Assembly: GCA_947095585.1 (NCBI GenBank)
Contig: OX352763.1
Coordinates: forward strand, 50,200,329-50,264,328
DNA from: Nephrocerus scutellatus
Taxonomy: Eukaryota; Arthropoda; Insecta; Diptera; Pipunculidae
Reading direction: 5' to 3'
DNA length: 64,000 nt
Part shown: positions 42,490-54,189 of the stretch, piece after piece
Position numbering within the stretch: the first letter of the stretch is position 1
How the letters are laid out: each line of letters opens with the position of its first letter
Notes under the pieces: model-generated
What the model was told of the DNA's origin: nothing
Seen by the model: the letters and a program-made list of their open reading frames with translations, nothing else
The model's database searches: none
Made by a program: the position numbers and the translations under genes

Positions 42490-42913
42490 CCTAACTAAAA
42501 AACATGACGAAATACGAATACTCTAAAGATTACAAAGATAAGTAGTTCTAAACTACCACCACAACCTGCCGAAAAAATAAGAACGCAATTAGAAGAAATA
42601 ACCAAAGCTTTATTTGAATCAAGACAAGAGAACAAAGCATTAAATGCAACAATACAATGGATGCAGAAGCACATTGAAATTCTTGAAGGGCAAGTAAAAC
42701 AACTTAAACAACATGTTACAAAGGACTGCCAAACTGATGTGGAAGTTCAAGAAAAAGTTACTTACGAAACAGACGAAGAGCAATTAGCCAAGGAAACCCA
42801 GTGGATACAGGTTAAAAATCTTTGAAAAAAAAGGAAGCGAAATACCACACCTAGTCCACCTAAGCCAATGGAATCTGACTTGGAAAACACAGAGCAACTA
42901 AAAGAAATTGGTT
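42490..42913 (+). pseudogene. Jockey LINE ORF1, N-terminal part
   Basis: Frame fragments with a helical, Glu/Gln-rich stretch (KALNATIQWMQKHIEILEGQ, then KEETQWIQ-like text), interrupted at 42913 by the gag-only LTR element. ORF1 resumes at 47688. Confidence 0.6.
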
Positions 42914-44094
42914 TGTAACGAAGTTGGTTAAATACCACTTCGCTACAAACCATATGTTTAAAGTAATTGTTATACAAAAAAAAAACCCAGTCACTCGATA
43001 TATAATGCAAAATTAACCTATTTTGCATTATATCAATTTAGCGCAATACGAGTGTACTCGGCCGGTATGCAGTACGTATAAGGTTCAATCCGGCGGTTGA
43101 ACCAACGAAATTATTTTTTGCGGGAAAAGGGTTTTTCGCCCAATGAATGATAGAAATATATCAATGATATTATTTATAATCAAATAATTTTTCCAAAAAG
43201 GGTGAAAACAAAATTCCCAAGGAATTCAACTATTAAGACACACTTATATGCTCCAATCAATCAACAAGAACTAGAATAGAACATACTACGGCACGGTAGT
43301 AAATTCTATTCGAGAGTAGACTATACTGCGGCAAGGCAGCTATACCTACTCAAAGGGAAGAAAGCGTTGTGGTTCACAGCTAATTCCCCCTTTACCGACA
43401 GCTTTTCGCTGACTACTGTTCTCCACGAACAGCCCCTTTTTTGGTGACAAGGCTAGCCGAGTCATATTAATGTAACACGTTGCCGAGGTTGCAAAACCAG
43501 ACAACTGTGCTGCATTATGTACTCGTACTTTCTTTGTCTAGGTCAATATAACAATATTGTCAAGGTTGTAAAACCGGGCTAATTTTGTTGTGTTGTACAC
43601 CCATACTTACTGTGTCTATTGCAGTATAGCGAACGATCGAGGTTGTAAAACCAGGTAGTATCGCTATATTGTAATTTACAAGACACTAAGCAGTCCGCTT
43701 GCTCCCAGTATGGTAGCTATCCCCCGGACCTCGCTTGCTTACTCGTATAGTAATTCACTATACCGCGCTGTTCCGTAGAACGCTGCTCGTGTGTTCTAGT
43801 AGCAACCACTTAAAGAGCAGAAGCCGCCCATCAACCCCCTTTTCCGCAGTCGAATACTCTCGGCTGCAATCAAGTTCCCCTGGTTTCCCCGTACCGAGTA
43901 CGTACAAACCAACGTATCGTAAGTTTATTTAAGTATATTTATATGTAAGTACGTATAGACTAAGAGATCAAGAAATAAAGAAGAATTGTAATTTTATATC
44001 GAAAACCAATAATCTTTTAATTTGTAACGACGAACGAGAAGGAGAAAGAACCCTGGGTGACCGGCGAGCGTCACCCGAGCAAAAGACTGTTACA
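42914..44094 (+). repeat. 5' LTR of the gag-only element
   Basis: Contains GTATAAGG (43076-43083, weak TATA), a threefold diverged repeat around GAGGTTGTAAAACCAG (about 43470-43660) and AATAAAGAAG near 43974 as poly(A) signal. Confidence 0.93.
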
Positions 44095-44098
44095 AATT

Positions 44099-44116
44099 TG
44101 GCGCCCGAGCAGGGAC
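44099..44116 (+). promoter_or_regulatory. Primer-binding site of the gag-only element
   Basis: TGGCGCCCGAGCAGGGAC, identical to the site of the 10.3-kb element, four bases after the LTR. Confidence 0.85.
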
Positions 44117-44472
44117 GACTAGAATAGTCGTATCACCGTCCGACCAGAAATTAGATAAGCATATGTATTAGATAAGCATATAATACCAGACAACTAGAAT
44201 AGTTGTATCACCGTCCAACCAGCAGCTAGACAAGCCTAAAATACCATACGATTAGAAAAAAAAAATCGTATTACCGTCTACTGGAAACTATTTAAGCATA
44301 TAAAATATATATATATATATCCGAGCCGACAACCCGATAACCGAGACACCCACCAGGTAGCTGAAAGTAGATTGGTGTAACAATTTATTGGTGAAGGCGT
44401 CACCACTGACAATAGACTGAACACCAACCGGGGAGTGTCCAAATTCAGAAATTAAACACATCTACCTTTCAA

Positions 44473-45678
44473 ATGGCTACACTAGAGCCTGAGATTAATG
44501 CCTCTGCGGTGTACTCTCTCCGCAAAGAAGAACTAGTCAACGAGTTGGAGCGTCGTGGCATCGACTCCACAGGCACTGTTGATGAACTACGGAAAAGGTT
44601 AAACGCTGAGATCAAAACAACGAAACCAACCGAAAAATTAACCCCGACCAAAAAAGGAAGCGAAATACCGGCCATCATCTACCCAGAAGTAGATACAGGT
44701 ACTTCACAGAAGAAAACCGAAATGAAAGAGGAATTGCGCGTAGCACAGCCGACTGGTTAGATTTACGAAACCTCGCCCAGGATGTACGCAGAAGTAGATG
44801 CAAGTACCGCACAAGCAGTAGATGCGCGCTCTTCACCAACTTTCGCATACCGATTATCCGACGCAGACATAATGGACAAAATACGAAAATGGAATGTGAG
44901 GTACGACGGCGGTACAAATAATCCACTGGAGTTCTTGGAACGTGTTGAAGAATTGGCCGAGTGTTATCAAGTACCTCTCGATCGCATCGTCCGGACTCTT
45001 CCCGAGTTGCTGAAAGGGAACGCGTTGGTGTGGTACCGGAATAGCAAAGAGCTATTAGTTAATTGGAAAGCATTTAGCGAAGAACTGCGCCGCTTTTTTT
45101 TACCACCACGTTTCTACACCCAACTACTGGATCGCATTCGGAGTCGTACACAAAACCACCGAGAAAAGGGCAAAGAATTTCTCACATCGATTCAAGCCCT
45201 GATGCGATGGCATACCACCATGACCGCTGAAGAGAAACTCGATAGAATTTATGACAATCTGCGACCCGACTACCGGCATTACATCAAGCGAAGGGAGTTC
45301 AGCACGTTGTCCGAGTTAACCATCCTGATCGAATATTTCGAATGTTTAATGGCAGAACAACCTGTCTCACGACTCACTCAACCGCAAAATCGGCCATTGC
45401 CACTCCGTCCCACCGTTCCACCATTTCGTTCTACCGCACTGCCATTTCGTCCACAAGTACAATACAGTCAACCAGCACCGCAACCCGTAGCCACATCACA
45501 GCATCTGCCCATCCAGTCCGCTCGACCAATTCTGCCACTAGATCTAATGTCAAATAATACAATATACCCGTCGCACACCAGCAATGTCACACCATCGTAT
45601 CAACCAGTGGCCAGCGATGTAACACATTTATACCCGTCGCACACCAGCAATGTCACACCATCGTATCATCCAAGATGA
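44473..45678 (+). CDS. gag: Gag of the gag-only element, one in-frame stop
   Basis: 402 codons. The SAP-like start AVYSLRKEELVNELERRGID..TGTVDELRKRL is at residues 12-47. After a linker there is a TAG at 44758-44760 (codon 96), and the same frame continues to 45678. The capsid region follows: IMDKIRKWNVRYDGG, RIVRTLPELLKGNALVWYR, and FLTSIQALMRWHTTM. The C-terminus is Pro/Gln/Ser-rich with a duplicated YPSHTSNVTPSY. There is no zinc knuckle, unlike the two related Gags here. Start chosen as the first ATG after the leader at 44473. With the stop, this copy makes either a short 95-residue protein or the rest by reading through or from the ATG at 44782. Confidence 0.88.
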
Positions 45679-46488
45679 CGCCCACCAGCCCAGCAACATT
45701 AACAACAATTAAAAGACAGCAATTAGAAGACAGCATTCCTTCTGTTCATATATTTTTATTATAAAATCTTTTTGTTATTATCATACTTATAACTTATTAC
45801 TCTACTTATTAATTCTACTTATACTATTATCATACTTATTACTACTATATATTTTTCTACTTACTACTATTATACTTATTACTATTAATTAAACCTACTT
45901 ATTACTATTATAAATTACAATACTTACTACTATTATCACACTTATTACTATTATCATACTTATTAAACTACTTATTACCGATTGTTACTTATGCTCAAAA
46001 AAAAAAAAAAAAAAAAAATACAAAACCACAGAAAAGAAAAACACAAAGAAAAAAAAAACAACAAAACACACACACAAAAAAAAAAGAGAAACCCTGTATA
46101 AATGGAACTATTATCACTAGACATAAACTTAAGCATATTACTATTAAATGGGAAAAAAAGAAAGAAAGAAAAAAATAAACCCACCCACAGTTTTTTTGAA
46201 ACACACACACATCTTTTTGTAACTCATATAGGTGTCGGCACGAGACAATAAAGGTCGCAGACCACCCCAAATATACCAGAAAAAAATAAGTGACCACACC
46301 ATATGAGAAAATTTTTTTATGTATAAACATTTTTTACTTTAAAATACCAGATATATACATATACATATATAGATATATAAACAAACCGATAATAGTTATA
46401 AGTTATACTTATCCAACCAGTATATATATATAAAAAAAAAAACCCCATTGCTAGCCTATAAGTGTGTCTTATACTTTTTCGCACCCTG
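45679..46488 (+). other. Low-complexity interior of the gag-only element
   Basis: AT-rich tract in place of pol: TTATTACTATTATCATAC-like repeats at 45770-45985, poly(A) near 46000-46018 and several A runs. No frame worth annotating. Confidence 0.7.
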
Positions 46489-46502
46489 AAGTAGGGGGGG
46501 AA
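46489..46502 (+). promoter_or_regulatory. Polypurine tract of the gag-only element
   Basis: GAAGTAGGGGGGGAA directly before TGTAACG of the 3' LTR. Confidence 0.85.
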
Positions 46503-47683
46503 TGTAACGAAGTTGGTTAAATACCACTTCGCTACAAACCATATGTTTAAAGTAATTGCTATACAAAAAAAAAACCCAGTCACTCGATATATAATGCAAA
46601 ATTAACCTATTTTGCATTATATCAATTTAGCGCAATACGAGTGTACTCGGCCGGTATGCAGTACGTATAAGGTTCAATCCGGCGGTTGAACCAACGAAAT
46701 TATTTTTTGCGGGAAAAGGGTTTTTCGCCCAATGAATGATAGAAATATATCAATGATATTATTTATAATCAAATAATTTTTCCAAAAAGGCTGAAAACAA
46801 AATTCCCAAGGAATTCAACTATTAAGACACACTTATATGCTCCAATCAATCAACAAGAACTAGAATAGAACATACTACGGCACGGTAGTAAATTCTATTC
46901 GAGAGTAGACTATACTGCGGCAAGGCAGCTATACCTACTCAAAGGGAAGAAAGCGTTGTGGTTCACAGCTAATTCCCCCTTTACCGACAGCTTTTCGCTG
47001 ACTACTGTTCTCCACGAACAGCCCCTTTTTTGGTGACAAGGCTAGCCGAGTCATATTAATGTAACACGTTGCCGAGGTTGCAAAACCAGACAACTGTGCT
47101 GCATTATGTACTCGTACTTTCTTTGTCTAGGTCAATATAACAATATTGTCAAGGTTGTAAAACCGGGCTAATTTTGTTGTGTTGTACACCCATACTTACT
47201 GTGTCTATTGCAGTATAGCGAACGATCGAGGTTGTAAAACCAGGTAGTATCGCTATATTGTAATTTACAAGACACTAAGCAGTCCGCTTGCTCCCAGTAT
47301 GGTAGCTATCCCCCGGACCTCGCTTGCTTACTCGTATAGTAATTCACTATACCGCGCTGTTCCGTAGAACGCTGCTCGTGTGTTCTAGTAGAAACCACTT
47401 AAAGAGCAGAAGCCGCCCATCAACCCCCTTTTCCGCAGTCGAATACTCTCGGCTGCAATCAAGTTCCCCTGGTTTCCCCGTACCGAGTACGTACAAACCA
47501 ACGTATCGTAAGTTTATTTAAGTATATTTATATGTAAGTACGTATAGACTAAGAGATCAAGCAATAAAGAAGAATTGTAATTTTATATCGAAAACCAACA
47601 ATCTTTTAATTTGTAACGACGAACGAGAAGGAGAAAGAACCCTGGGTGACCGGCGAGCGTCACCCGAGCAAAAGACTGTTACA
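46503..47683 (+). repeat. 3' LTR of the gag-only element
   Basis: Same length as the 5' LTR; substitutions seen at the positions matching AATTGTTAT/AATTGCTAT, AAGGGTGAA/AAGGCTGAA, TAGCAACC/TAGAAACC, CAAGAAATA/CAAGCAATA and CCAATAATC/CCAACAATC. Confidence 0.93.
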
Positions 47684-47687
47684 GGTT

Positions 47688-48180
47688 CCAAAACTAAAGA
47701 TTAGTAAAGGGTGCAGCTCCTAAAGTAATCCTAAAGGAACTGAAAAAAATACCACCACCACCGATAATATTAGATGGCGTTAGTAACTATGATTCAATCT
47801 ATGAACAATTAAAAACAGTTGTATCAAAAGTCAAGTTCAATACCAAATTGATGAGTAGCGATGAGTAGCAACAATCAAATGATATTATTGAACATATTTA
47901 TAAAATTAAAAACATCTTGGGGTGTAAAGTAGATATTCAACCAATACGAAAATCTAAGATTATTCTTTAATGCAAACGTTGTCAAGGATATGAACATACC
48001 CAAAAATACTGTAATAAGGAAACGAGGTGTGTTAAATGTTCAGGTAGACACCTTACAAAGGATTGTGATAAACCTATAGAGGCTCCACCTAAGTGTGTAC
48101 ACTGTGGAGAAAATCACCCTGCTAACTATAGGGGATGCTGTGTAGTAATCAAAAAATTAAAAACCAAAAAATAAGAGATA
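47688..48180 (+). pseudogene. Jockey LINE ORF1, zinc-knuckle part
   Basis: Nucleic-acid-binding ORF1. PRE-type region with LDGVSNYDSIYEQLKTVVSK, then three CCHC-like knuckles: CKRCQGYEHTQKYC, CVKCSGRHLTKDC and CVHCGENHPANYRGC at about 47970-48140. Stops within. The two ORF1 halves flank the gag-only element. Confidence 0.82.
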
Positions 48181-48975
48181 AAAGAACAAATTAAATCAGG
48201 AATCAACCTATTAAGGTAAAACAATCTGAAATGAGAGAAAGGAAAACGCCAATAGCATATATGTAGCCTCACAAGGGGAAATAGGGGAAATGCCCAAGTA
48301 AAAAAAAAAACAAATATTGTACAAAACGATGATCGTTGAACAGCAACTACAGTTAATTATAAACAAACTCAATATATTTGATGAAAGATTGCAGAAATTA
48401 AAATATAGCAATAAAGGAGCTATATCTAAAAAACAAAATTATCACCAGTGATCTTAAAATTTTATGTTGGAATGCCAATTGACTTTTGCAACATCAACAA
48501 GAATTGAGAGTGGTCCTGGACACTGAAAAAATCGATATATGCCTTATTTCGGAAACACACTTTACTAGACAATCTTATACAAAATTTACAAATTTCAAAG
48601 TATATCACACCATACATCCCGGAAATTCGGCCAAAGGTGGGAGTGCTGTTATAGTTAGAAACAAAATTGAACATTACGAAGAATTGAAATATGAAACAGA
48701 AGAAATACAAGCCACAGCTGTAAATAATTCTGTAATTTTTATTGGAATCTGCTGTCCACCAAAACATTCACTAAAAGAAACAGATTATCTGGAACTCTTC
48801 GGTAAACTAGGAAAACGTTATTGGAGGTGATTTTTATGCTAAAAACATCCACTGGAGTTCTAGGCGAACTACAAGTAAGGGTAAACAACTTTTGAATGCC
48901 ATTAGAAAGTACGGGTGTGAAGCCTTGTCACATGGGAAACCGACGTACTGGCCAACCGACCCAAATAAAGTTCCA

Positions 48976-49126
48976 GGGCCCTATTTCACCAACCACTTTT
49001 CACTTTGCAATTTGCAACTTTTCAAAAAAATAAATTCCTGCAAAGTAAAAGTGCGATGTGTTTCACCAAAAACGCAAAGCTCTCACGACTTTGCACTTTG
49101 CATTTTTTCAAAGAAATTAATGCAAC
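48976..49126. repeat. Hairpin-rich insertion inside the Jockey endonuclease
   Basis: Replaces or interrupts the end of the endonuclease. CACTTTTCACTTTGCA pairs with TGCAAAGTAAAAGTG, and CTTTGCACTTTGCATTTTTTC repeats the arm. TTTCACCAA occurs on both sides (48985 and 49060). Confidence 0.45.
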
Positions 49127-50394
49127 ATTAATAAATAAATATACAGACTGGGACTGTTTTGCACTATCCTTAGACGAAAAAATTTATCTTAAGGTTCCGC
49201 TAAAAAATGAAGACCATTTGGAAAAAGAAGTACAAAAATTAGTACATAACATTCAACAATCAGCCTGGGATAGTCACTCAATAAAAATAAAAATTCAGGG
49301 CAATAATTATCCTAGCGCAATCAGAAAACTTCTTGCTGAAAAAAAGAAAAGCAAGGAGGCAATGGCAGCAAACAAGGTTCCCCCAAGATAAAACTAAATT
49401 GAACAATCTTACTCAACAATTAAGAAGAGAATCAAAGATTTTAAAAATGAGTCAATCAGTTACTATCTAAGAAACTTAACTAATGGCAGTAGTACTGATT
49501 ATTCTCTTTGGAAAGCAACATAAAAAAAATAAAGCAACCAATAATGCAGATTCCACCAATCAAAACAACCAATGAAAAATTGGGCAGAAACAATAGGGAT
49601 AAAGCACATATTTTTGCTGAGTATCTTGAAAATATTTTTCAACCACACAACTCCTTGGAAACTGAAATAATGCATGAAGATGGATTTCAAGAAAGTGAAG
49701 AAATCCGATAAAAGCCCCAGGATTTGATCTTATCACTGGAGAAATTCTAAAGAGACTACCGAGAAAAGCCTTAGTAAAACTCACTTACCTAATAAATGCT
49801 GCTTTTAGAATCAAATATGTCCCCAGCCTATGGAAAATAGCAGATTTTATCATGATTTCCAAACCAGGGAAGCCACTGCATGAAACTACATCATACAGAC
49901 CTATATCAATACTGCCTGTTATGTCTAAACTTTTTTAAAAGTTATTGATAAAAAGGTTAAATCCGATCATTGAGACGAAAAATTTGATCCGAAATCATCA
50001 GTTTGGTTTTCGCACACAACATTCAACAATAGATCAAATACATAGAATAACCAATACTATTGAAAAGGCTTTAGAAGAGAAGAAAATTTGTGCAACCATA
50101 TTTCTGGATGTCGCACAGGCTTTTGATAAAGAAGGATTGAACTATAAGCTGAGAGCTCTTCTTCCTTTACAATATGCAGAAATTCTGAAATCATACCTAA
50201 ACGACAGATTCATCAGATTTAAACTAGATTATACATATTCTGAATTGAAACAAATTAAAGTGGGAGTACCTCAAGGCAGTGTGTTAGGACCGAACCTTTA
50301 CCTATTATACACCAATGATCTTCCTGTATTAGAAAGCAATATTGTAGCGACATTCGCTGATGACACGGCGATACTTGCATCTCCATAATTTCCT

Positions 50395-50465
50395 AACGCC
50401 CACGCTATGCTAAGCGTTATAAGGGTGCAAACCCCTTTAGCGTGTGTACATTATAAAAAAAATAG
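50395..50465 (+). repeat. Short poly(A)-tailed repeat, copy B
   Basis: TAACGCCCACGCTATGC, GTTATAAGGGTGCAAACCCC, TTTAGCGTGTGTACATTATA then A8. Lies exactly in the Jockey RT after FADDTAIL. Confidence 0.7.
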
Positions 50466-50640
50466 AAATATGTATTGGCTGATAGGAAGGAGCTCTAGTC
50501 TATCAACACACAACAAGCTTCTACTTTATAAGCAAATATTAAAACCAAACATAGCAACAAGAATATCATCCAGAAAATTTTCATTTCAAAATAAGGTATT
50601 AAGGAACATCGTCGATGCACCGTGGTAAGTCAAAAACAAA

Positions 50641-50990
50641 GATCTTCATAGAGACCTTTAAATTGTTTTTGTAACCGAGGAAGCTCGGGTTATTGCAGAA
50701 AGACACAAAGTAAGACTCCACCAACATGTGAACATGGAGGCAACTAAGCTATTAGACAACAGCAATGTAATACGCAGGCTTAAAAAAACTAAACCGTTCG
50801 AATTAATCTAAATAGTAAGAAATAATTTCCACTACAAAGATGTGGCTGTATAGAATGCTTGATTTTACTCAATCATTCTTCAGATCCTATGAAACGCCAA
50901 TGGGAAGCATTCAAAGATGGAAACCGTAGCAAATTAAGCTAGCTGTATATGTATTTTTCGAAATATATTATTTAATAAAAAAAAAAACCG
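50641..50990 (+). mobile_element. 3' end of the Jockey LINE
   Basis: Last frame fragments and 3' tail, ending AATATATTATTTAAT followed by an A run at about 50978-50987. Marks the LINE terminus. Confidence 0.65.
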
Positions 50991-51057
50991 TATATTTATA
51001 GGTATTGCAAGAAAATGGATTGACGGCCAAACCCGGTTAATGTTAGGAACCTCAAAA

Positions 51058-51093
51058 CCTTTTTTTTATAATTCGCGCACGCTTAAAGGGGTT
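51058..51093 (-). repeat. Short poly(A)-tailed repeat, 3' half, split by element 3
   Basis: On the minus strand AACCCCTTTAAGCGTGCGCG, AATTATA and A8. Its 5' half is at 56790-56842 on the other side of the LTR element. Confidence 0.75.
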
Positions 51094-51572
51094 TGTGACG
51101 ACAAAATTTCCGTTACAGTGGAAATTTTACATCCACGAAGAAAAAAAAACAATATATAATGCACAATTAAGCCTACATGCTATATCAATTATCCACTTTA
51201 GTTTCTTTACATTATATCACAAACAACAAACAAAGTACATACCTTTTTTGGTTCTGAATTATAACAAATAAAATCACCACTGTTTAATTCTTATAATTAC
51301 GAAAACTCGGTCTTTGCTCCATAGCACCGTACCGAAGACATCAACAAAACAAACACTGATCATGATCACAAGGTAAATATGCTTACGCCTGCCTAGTGAT
51401 CACCAACTAGTAACAAACAAAAAACAACAACAATAAAAGAAACATAAACACATAAAAAAAAACAACAACAACACCACACAGAGAATAGTATGCTTAATAC
51501 GGCGCGCATGTGCATTAAAGAATTATGTACTTCACATACGCGCTGATGCAAAGAAATAATCCGTTAGTCGGG

Positions 51573-51607
51573 TATAAAACGAGGCTGTTGGACAATCAGC
51601 AGTCAGT
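51573..51607 (+). promoter_or_regulatory. Core promoter: TATA box and initiator
   Basis: TATAAAA at 51573-51579 and the arthropod-type initiator TCAGT at 51603-51607, A at 51605, 32 bases from the TATA start. The 3' LTR copy has TATTAAA instead. Confidence 0.65.
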
Positions 51608-51667
51608 CGTTCGGAAGCCAGCATAGCGTGTGGACCGCTAAGTGTCTCCTGATTCCCACTGTTTACT

Positions 51668-52615
51668 TGTTTGCTTGTTTATTAGTCGAGAACTTCCCCC
51701 CACCCGCGGTAAAGAGTTCTCTGACCATAGGATATTCCACTATTTTACTTATAACGTAGTTTAGCTATTTACAAGTCGAGAATTTCCCCCTACCCATGGT
51801 AAAGGATTCTCTGGCTTTAATCGTATTTTTCCTTAGGGGTAGAGGTAACGCCTCTCCACAAGTTACATTGGTTTAGCCGCGTACATATACGTTCAGCTGT
51901 TTACAAGCCGAGAATTTCTCCCGACCCACGGTAAGGGATTCTCTGGTTTAAAGTCGTATTTCTCTTTAGGGGTAGAGGTAACGCCTCTCCACAAGTTACA
52001 TTGGTTTAGCCGCGTACATATACGTTCAGCTGTTTACAAGTCGAGAATTTCCCCCGACCCACGGTAAGGGATTCTCTGGCTTAAATCGTATTTCTCTTTA
52101 GGGGTAGAGGTGACGCCTCTCCACAAAGTTACATTGGTTTAGCCGCGTACATATACGTTCAGCTGTTTACAAGTCGAGAATTTCCCCCGACCCACGGTAA
52201 GGGATTATCTGGCTTAAATCGTATTTCTCGTTAGGGGTAGAGGTGACGCCTCTCCACAAGTTACATTGGTTTAGCCACGTACACATACGTTTAGCTGTTA
52301 CAAGTCGAGAATTTCCCCCGACCCACGGCAAAGGATTCTCTGGCTTAAATCGTATTTCTCTTTATGGGTAGCGGTGACGCCTCTCCACAAGTTACATTGG
52401 TTTAGCCGCGTACACAACGTTTAGCTGTTACAAGGCGAAAATTTCCCCCGACCCACGGTAAGGGATTCTCTGGCTTGAATCGTATTTCTCTTTAGGGGTA
52501 GAGGTGACGCCACTCCACAAAGTTACACTGGTTTAGCCGCGTACGTCTACGTTTAGTTTTTACAAGCCGAGAATTTCCCCCGACCCACGGTAAGTGATTC
52601 TCTAGCTTAAGTCAT
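51668..52615 (+). repeat. 132-bp tandem array in LTR of element 3
   Basis: CGAGAATTT phrases at about 51775, 51909, 52042, 52175, 52306, 52436 (as GCGAAAATTT) and 52568. Each unit also has GTAGAGGTGACGCCTCTCCA, itself an imperfect palindrome, and TTGGTTTAGCCGCGTAC. Confidence 0.88.
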
Positions 52616-52957
52616 ATTTCGCTTTGACATAAACAAATCACGCCAGAAAGAGAGCGCAGTTAATATAGGCAGACCCTCTTCCCCGTCCTCTCCCACTAAT
52701 CAAAGTTTCACGGAAAACACGCTGCAGGGTTACGACGACCATCGGTATAAAAGTGGTGATTAAAAATTTAAGTAAAAGTATTGTATATTCTTATTTAAAT
52801 AAAGTATCGTAGATTGAATTGTTACAAAATATAAAAATTATAAATTAGATTAAAAACAAAAGGAAAGCAAAAAAATCAAAACAAAGACTTTTTTGTCTGT
52901 AACGGAACCTTGGATGACTACTGAGCATTACCCCGGCAGTAGAAAACTTCGTTACAT

Positions 52958-52975
52958 TGGCGCCCGAGTAGGGAC
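52958..52975 (+). promoter_or_regulatory. Primer-binding site of element 3
   Basis: TGGCGCCCGAGTAGGGAC, one base different from the other two LTR elements, one base after the LTR. Confidence 0.85.
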
Positions 52976-53134
52976 TATATCATCAGAGAAAACCATACTC
53001 ATCGCCAGAGAAAGCAAACTAACCTTATCAACAACGTTACGACTATCGCCACCCCAGAAGACCGATCATTACGTCAGAGAAAGCATATCTCAACACAGAG
53101 GAACACCGGTTACCACTACTGCTACGCTGCCAAA

Positions 53135-54180
53135 ATGAAGACCACCTGGATTTATTCTCTGCGCAAAGAGGACCTAGTCTCATATGCCAAAGAATTCGGG
53201 TTCGATGAGACGGGAACAGTGGAGGAACTCCGTAAACGATTCGCAAATCTAGTCAACGAAGGAGAACTCAAACCTGAGGTAGAAGAACGACTACTTACGC
53301 TAGAAACCCTACACACAAGGAGCACTTCGCCGGCACCCCCAGCAATAACCATCACGGCAGCTGGGAAACTGCCCGACAAAAGCACAAACAACCACATAAC
53401 TACCAGTACGGCTGCCCCTACGGCACCACATCATTGGACCTTCATACCCTGCCGTCATCGACCAAGTCAGAAAATGGTCAGTGAAGTTCGATGGGATCCA
53501 CGACCCACTGGCGTTTGTGGAGCGCGTCGAATAATTATCGGAAGTCTACGGCCTCTGCAAAGATTTTTTGCCAGAACTATGCCCGAATTACTCAAAGACA
53601 AAGCCCTTATCTGGTATCGCAACAACAATAGTTCTTGGCAGAGATGGGGATCATTCAAAAGCGATTTTCTGAAGTTCTTCCTCCCACCGAGATTTTTCGA
53701 ACGCCTAGATGACGACATTCTCCAGGGAGTGCAACGCCCAAGTGAGGTGTTTAAGGACTTCGTGATAACTCTGCAAAACTTGATGCGTCATGCTCAATAC
53801 TCTGAGGAACAAAAACTCGAGCGGATCTTCCGAAACAGCCGTCAGGAGTATCAGCTGTACATCAGGCGAAAAAACTTCCGAAATCTAGGAGAACTACTGA
53901 GTTTGGCGGAAGATTTCGAGTTTCTAAACTGCGGTCGCAGAAGCAACAAACCTCAAATCCAACGCAGAAGGGATGAAAAACACAGGCAGGTTATGCACCG
54001 CATGTAGACGTTGTAGCCAACCCGGACACTTCACCCATGAATGCCGCAACCCCAGAGTACTGTTCTGCTGTGATTGTGGAATGATAGGCCCTAGAACCAT
54101 CGAATGCTGCCGCCAAACCTCAGGAAACGCCAACGGGTTCCACCGAGACCAAAAGATGGTGGGACCCCAACAAAACACAC
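53135..54180 (+). pseudogene. gag: Gag of element 3, frame-broken
   Basis: SAP-like start WIYSLRKEDLVSYAKEFGFD..GTVEELRKRF. Text goes out of frame between about 53430 and 53575 and returns, so the region before TMPELLKDKALIWYRNNN is scrambled in this frame. FKDFVITLQNLMRHAQYSEE and the following capsid helices are well kept, to about 53930. The zinc knuckle CRRCSQPGHFTHEC (54008-54050) and CCDCG are in another frame. Close to the Gag of the 10.3-kb element, so this is a sister element. Confidence 0.85.
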
Positions 54181-54189
54181 CCCACAAAT

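Larger units (their letters stand above)
42914..47683 (+). mobile_element. Complete gag-only (non-autonomous) LTR retrotransposon
   Basis: 4,770 bp: two 1,181-bp LTRs (42914-44094 and 46503-47683) starting TGTAACGAAG and ending CTGTTACA, with GGTT at 42910-42913 and 47684-47687 as target duplication. The LTRs differ by eye at about five bases. The 2,408-bp interior has a primer site, one gag gene and then low-complexity AT-rich sequence (TTATTACTATTATCATAC-type repeats and A runs) to a polypurine tract; no protease, RT or integrase. It must borrow Pol from another element. Inserted in ORF1 of a Jockey LINE. Confidence 0.93.
48420..50640 (+). pseudogene. Jockey LINE ORF2: endonuclease and RT, interrupted
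   Basis: Endonuclease pieces: DICLISETHFTRQSYTKF at 48530-48590, SAKGGSAVIVRNKIEHYEE near 48630, then IGGDFYAKNIHWSSR near 48820 and KPTYWPTDPNKVP near 48940. RT: KAPGFDLITGEILKRLP near 49712, SYRPISILPVMSKLF near 49890, HQFGFRTQHSTIDQIHRIT near 49996, FLDVAQAFDKEGLNYKLRAL near 50101, VGVPQGSVLGPNLYLLYTND near 50263 and the catalytic FADDTAIL near 50352. About 100 residues are missing at 50390, where a short repeat sits. The tail MYWLIGRSSSLSTHNKLLLY is at 50470-50530. Frameshifts throughout. Confidence 0.87.
51094..52956 (+). repeat. 5' LTR of element 3
   Basis: U3 with a good core promoter, then seven to eight tandem units of about 130-133 bp (51668-52615, core GAGAATTTCCCCCGACCCAC), a second TATA-like GGTATAAAAGTGG near 52744, AATAAAGTATCG near 52798, ending CTTCGTTACA. 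Confidence 0.87.

Noticed and set aside
46000..46330. Long Phe-rich minus-strand frames
   Set aside because: They are translations of A-rich low-complexity DNA inside the gag-only element.
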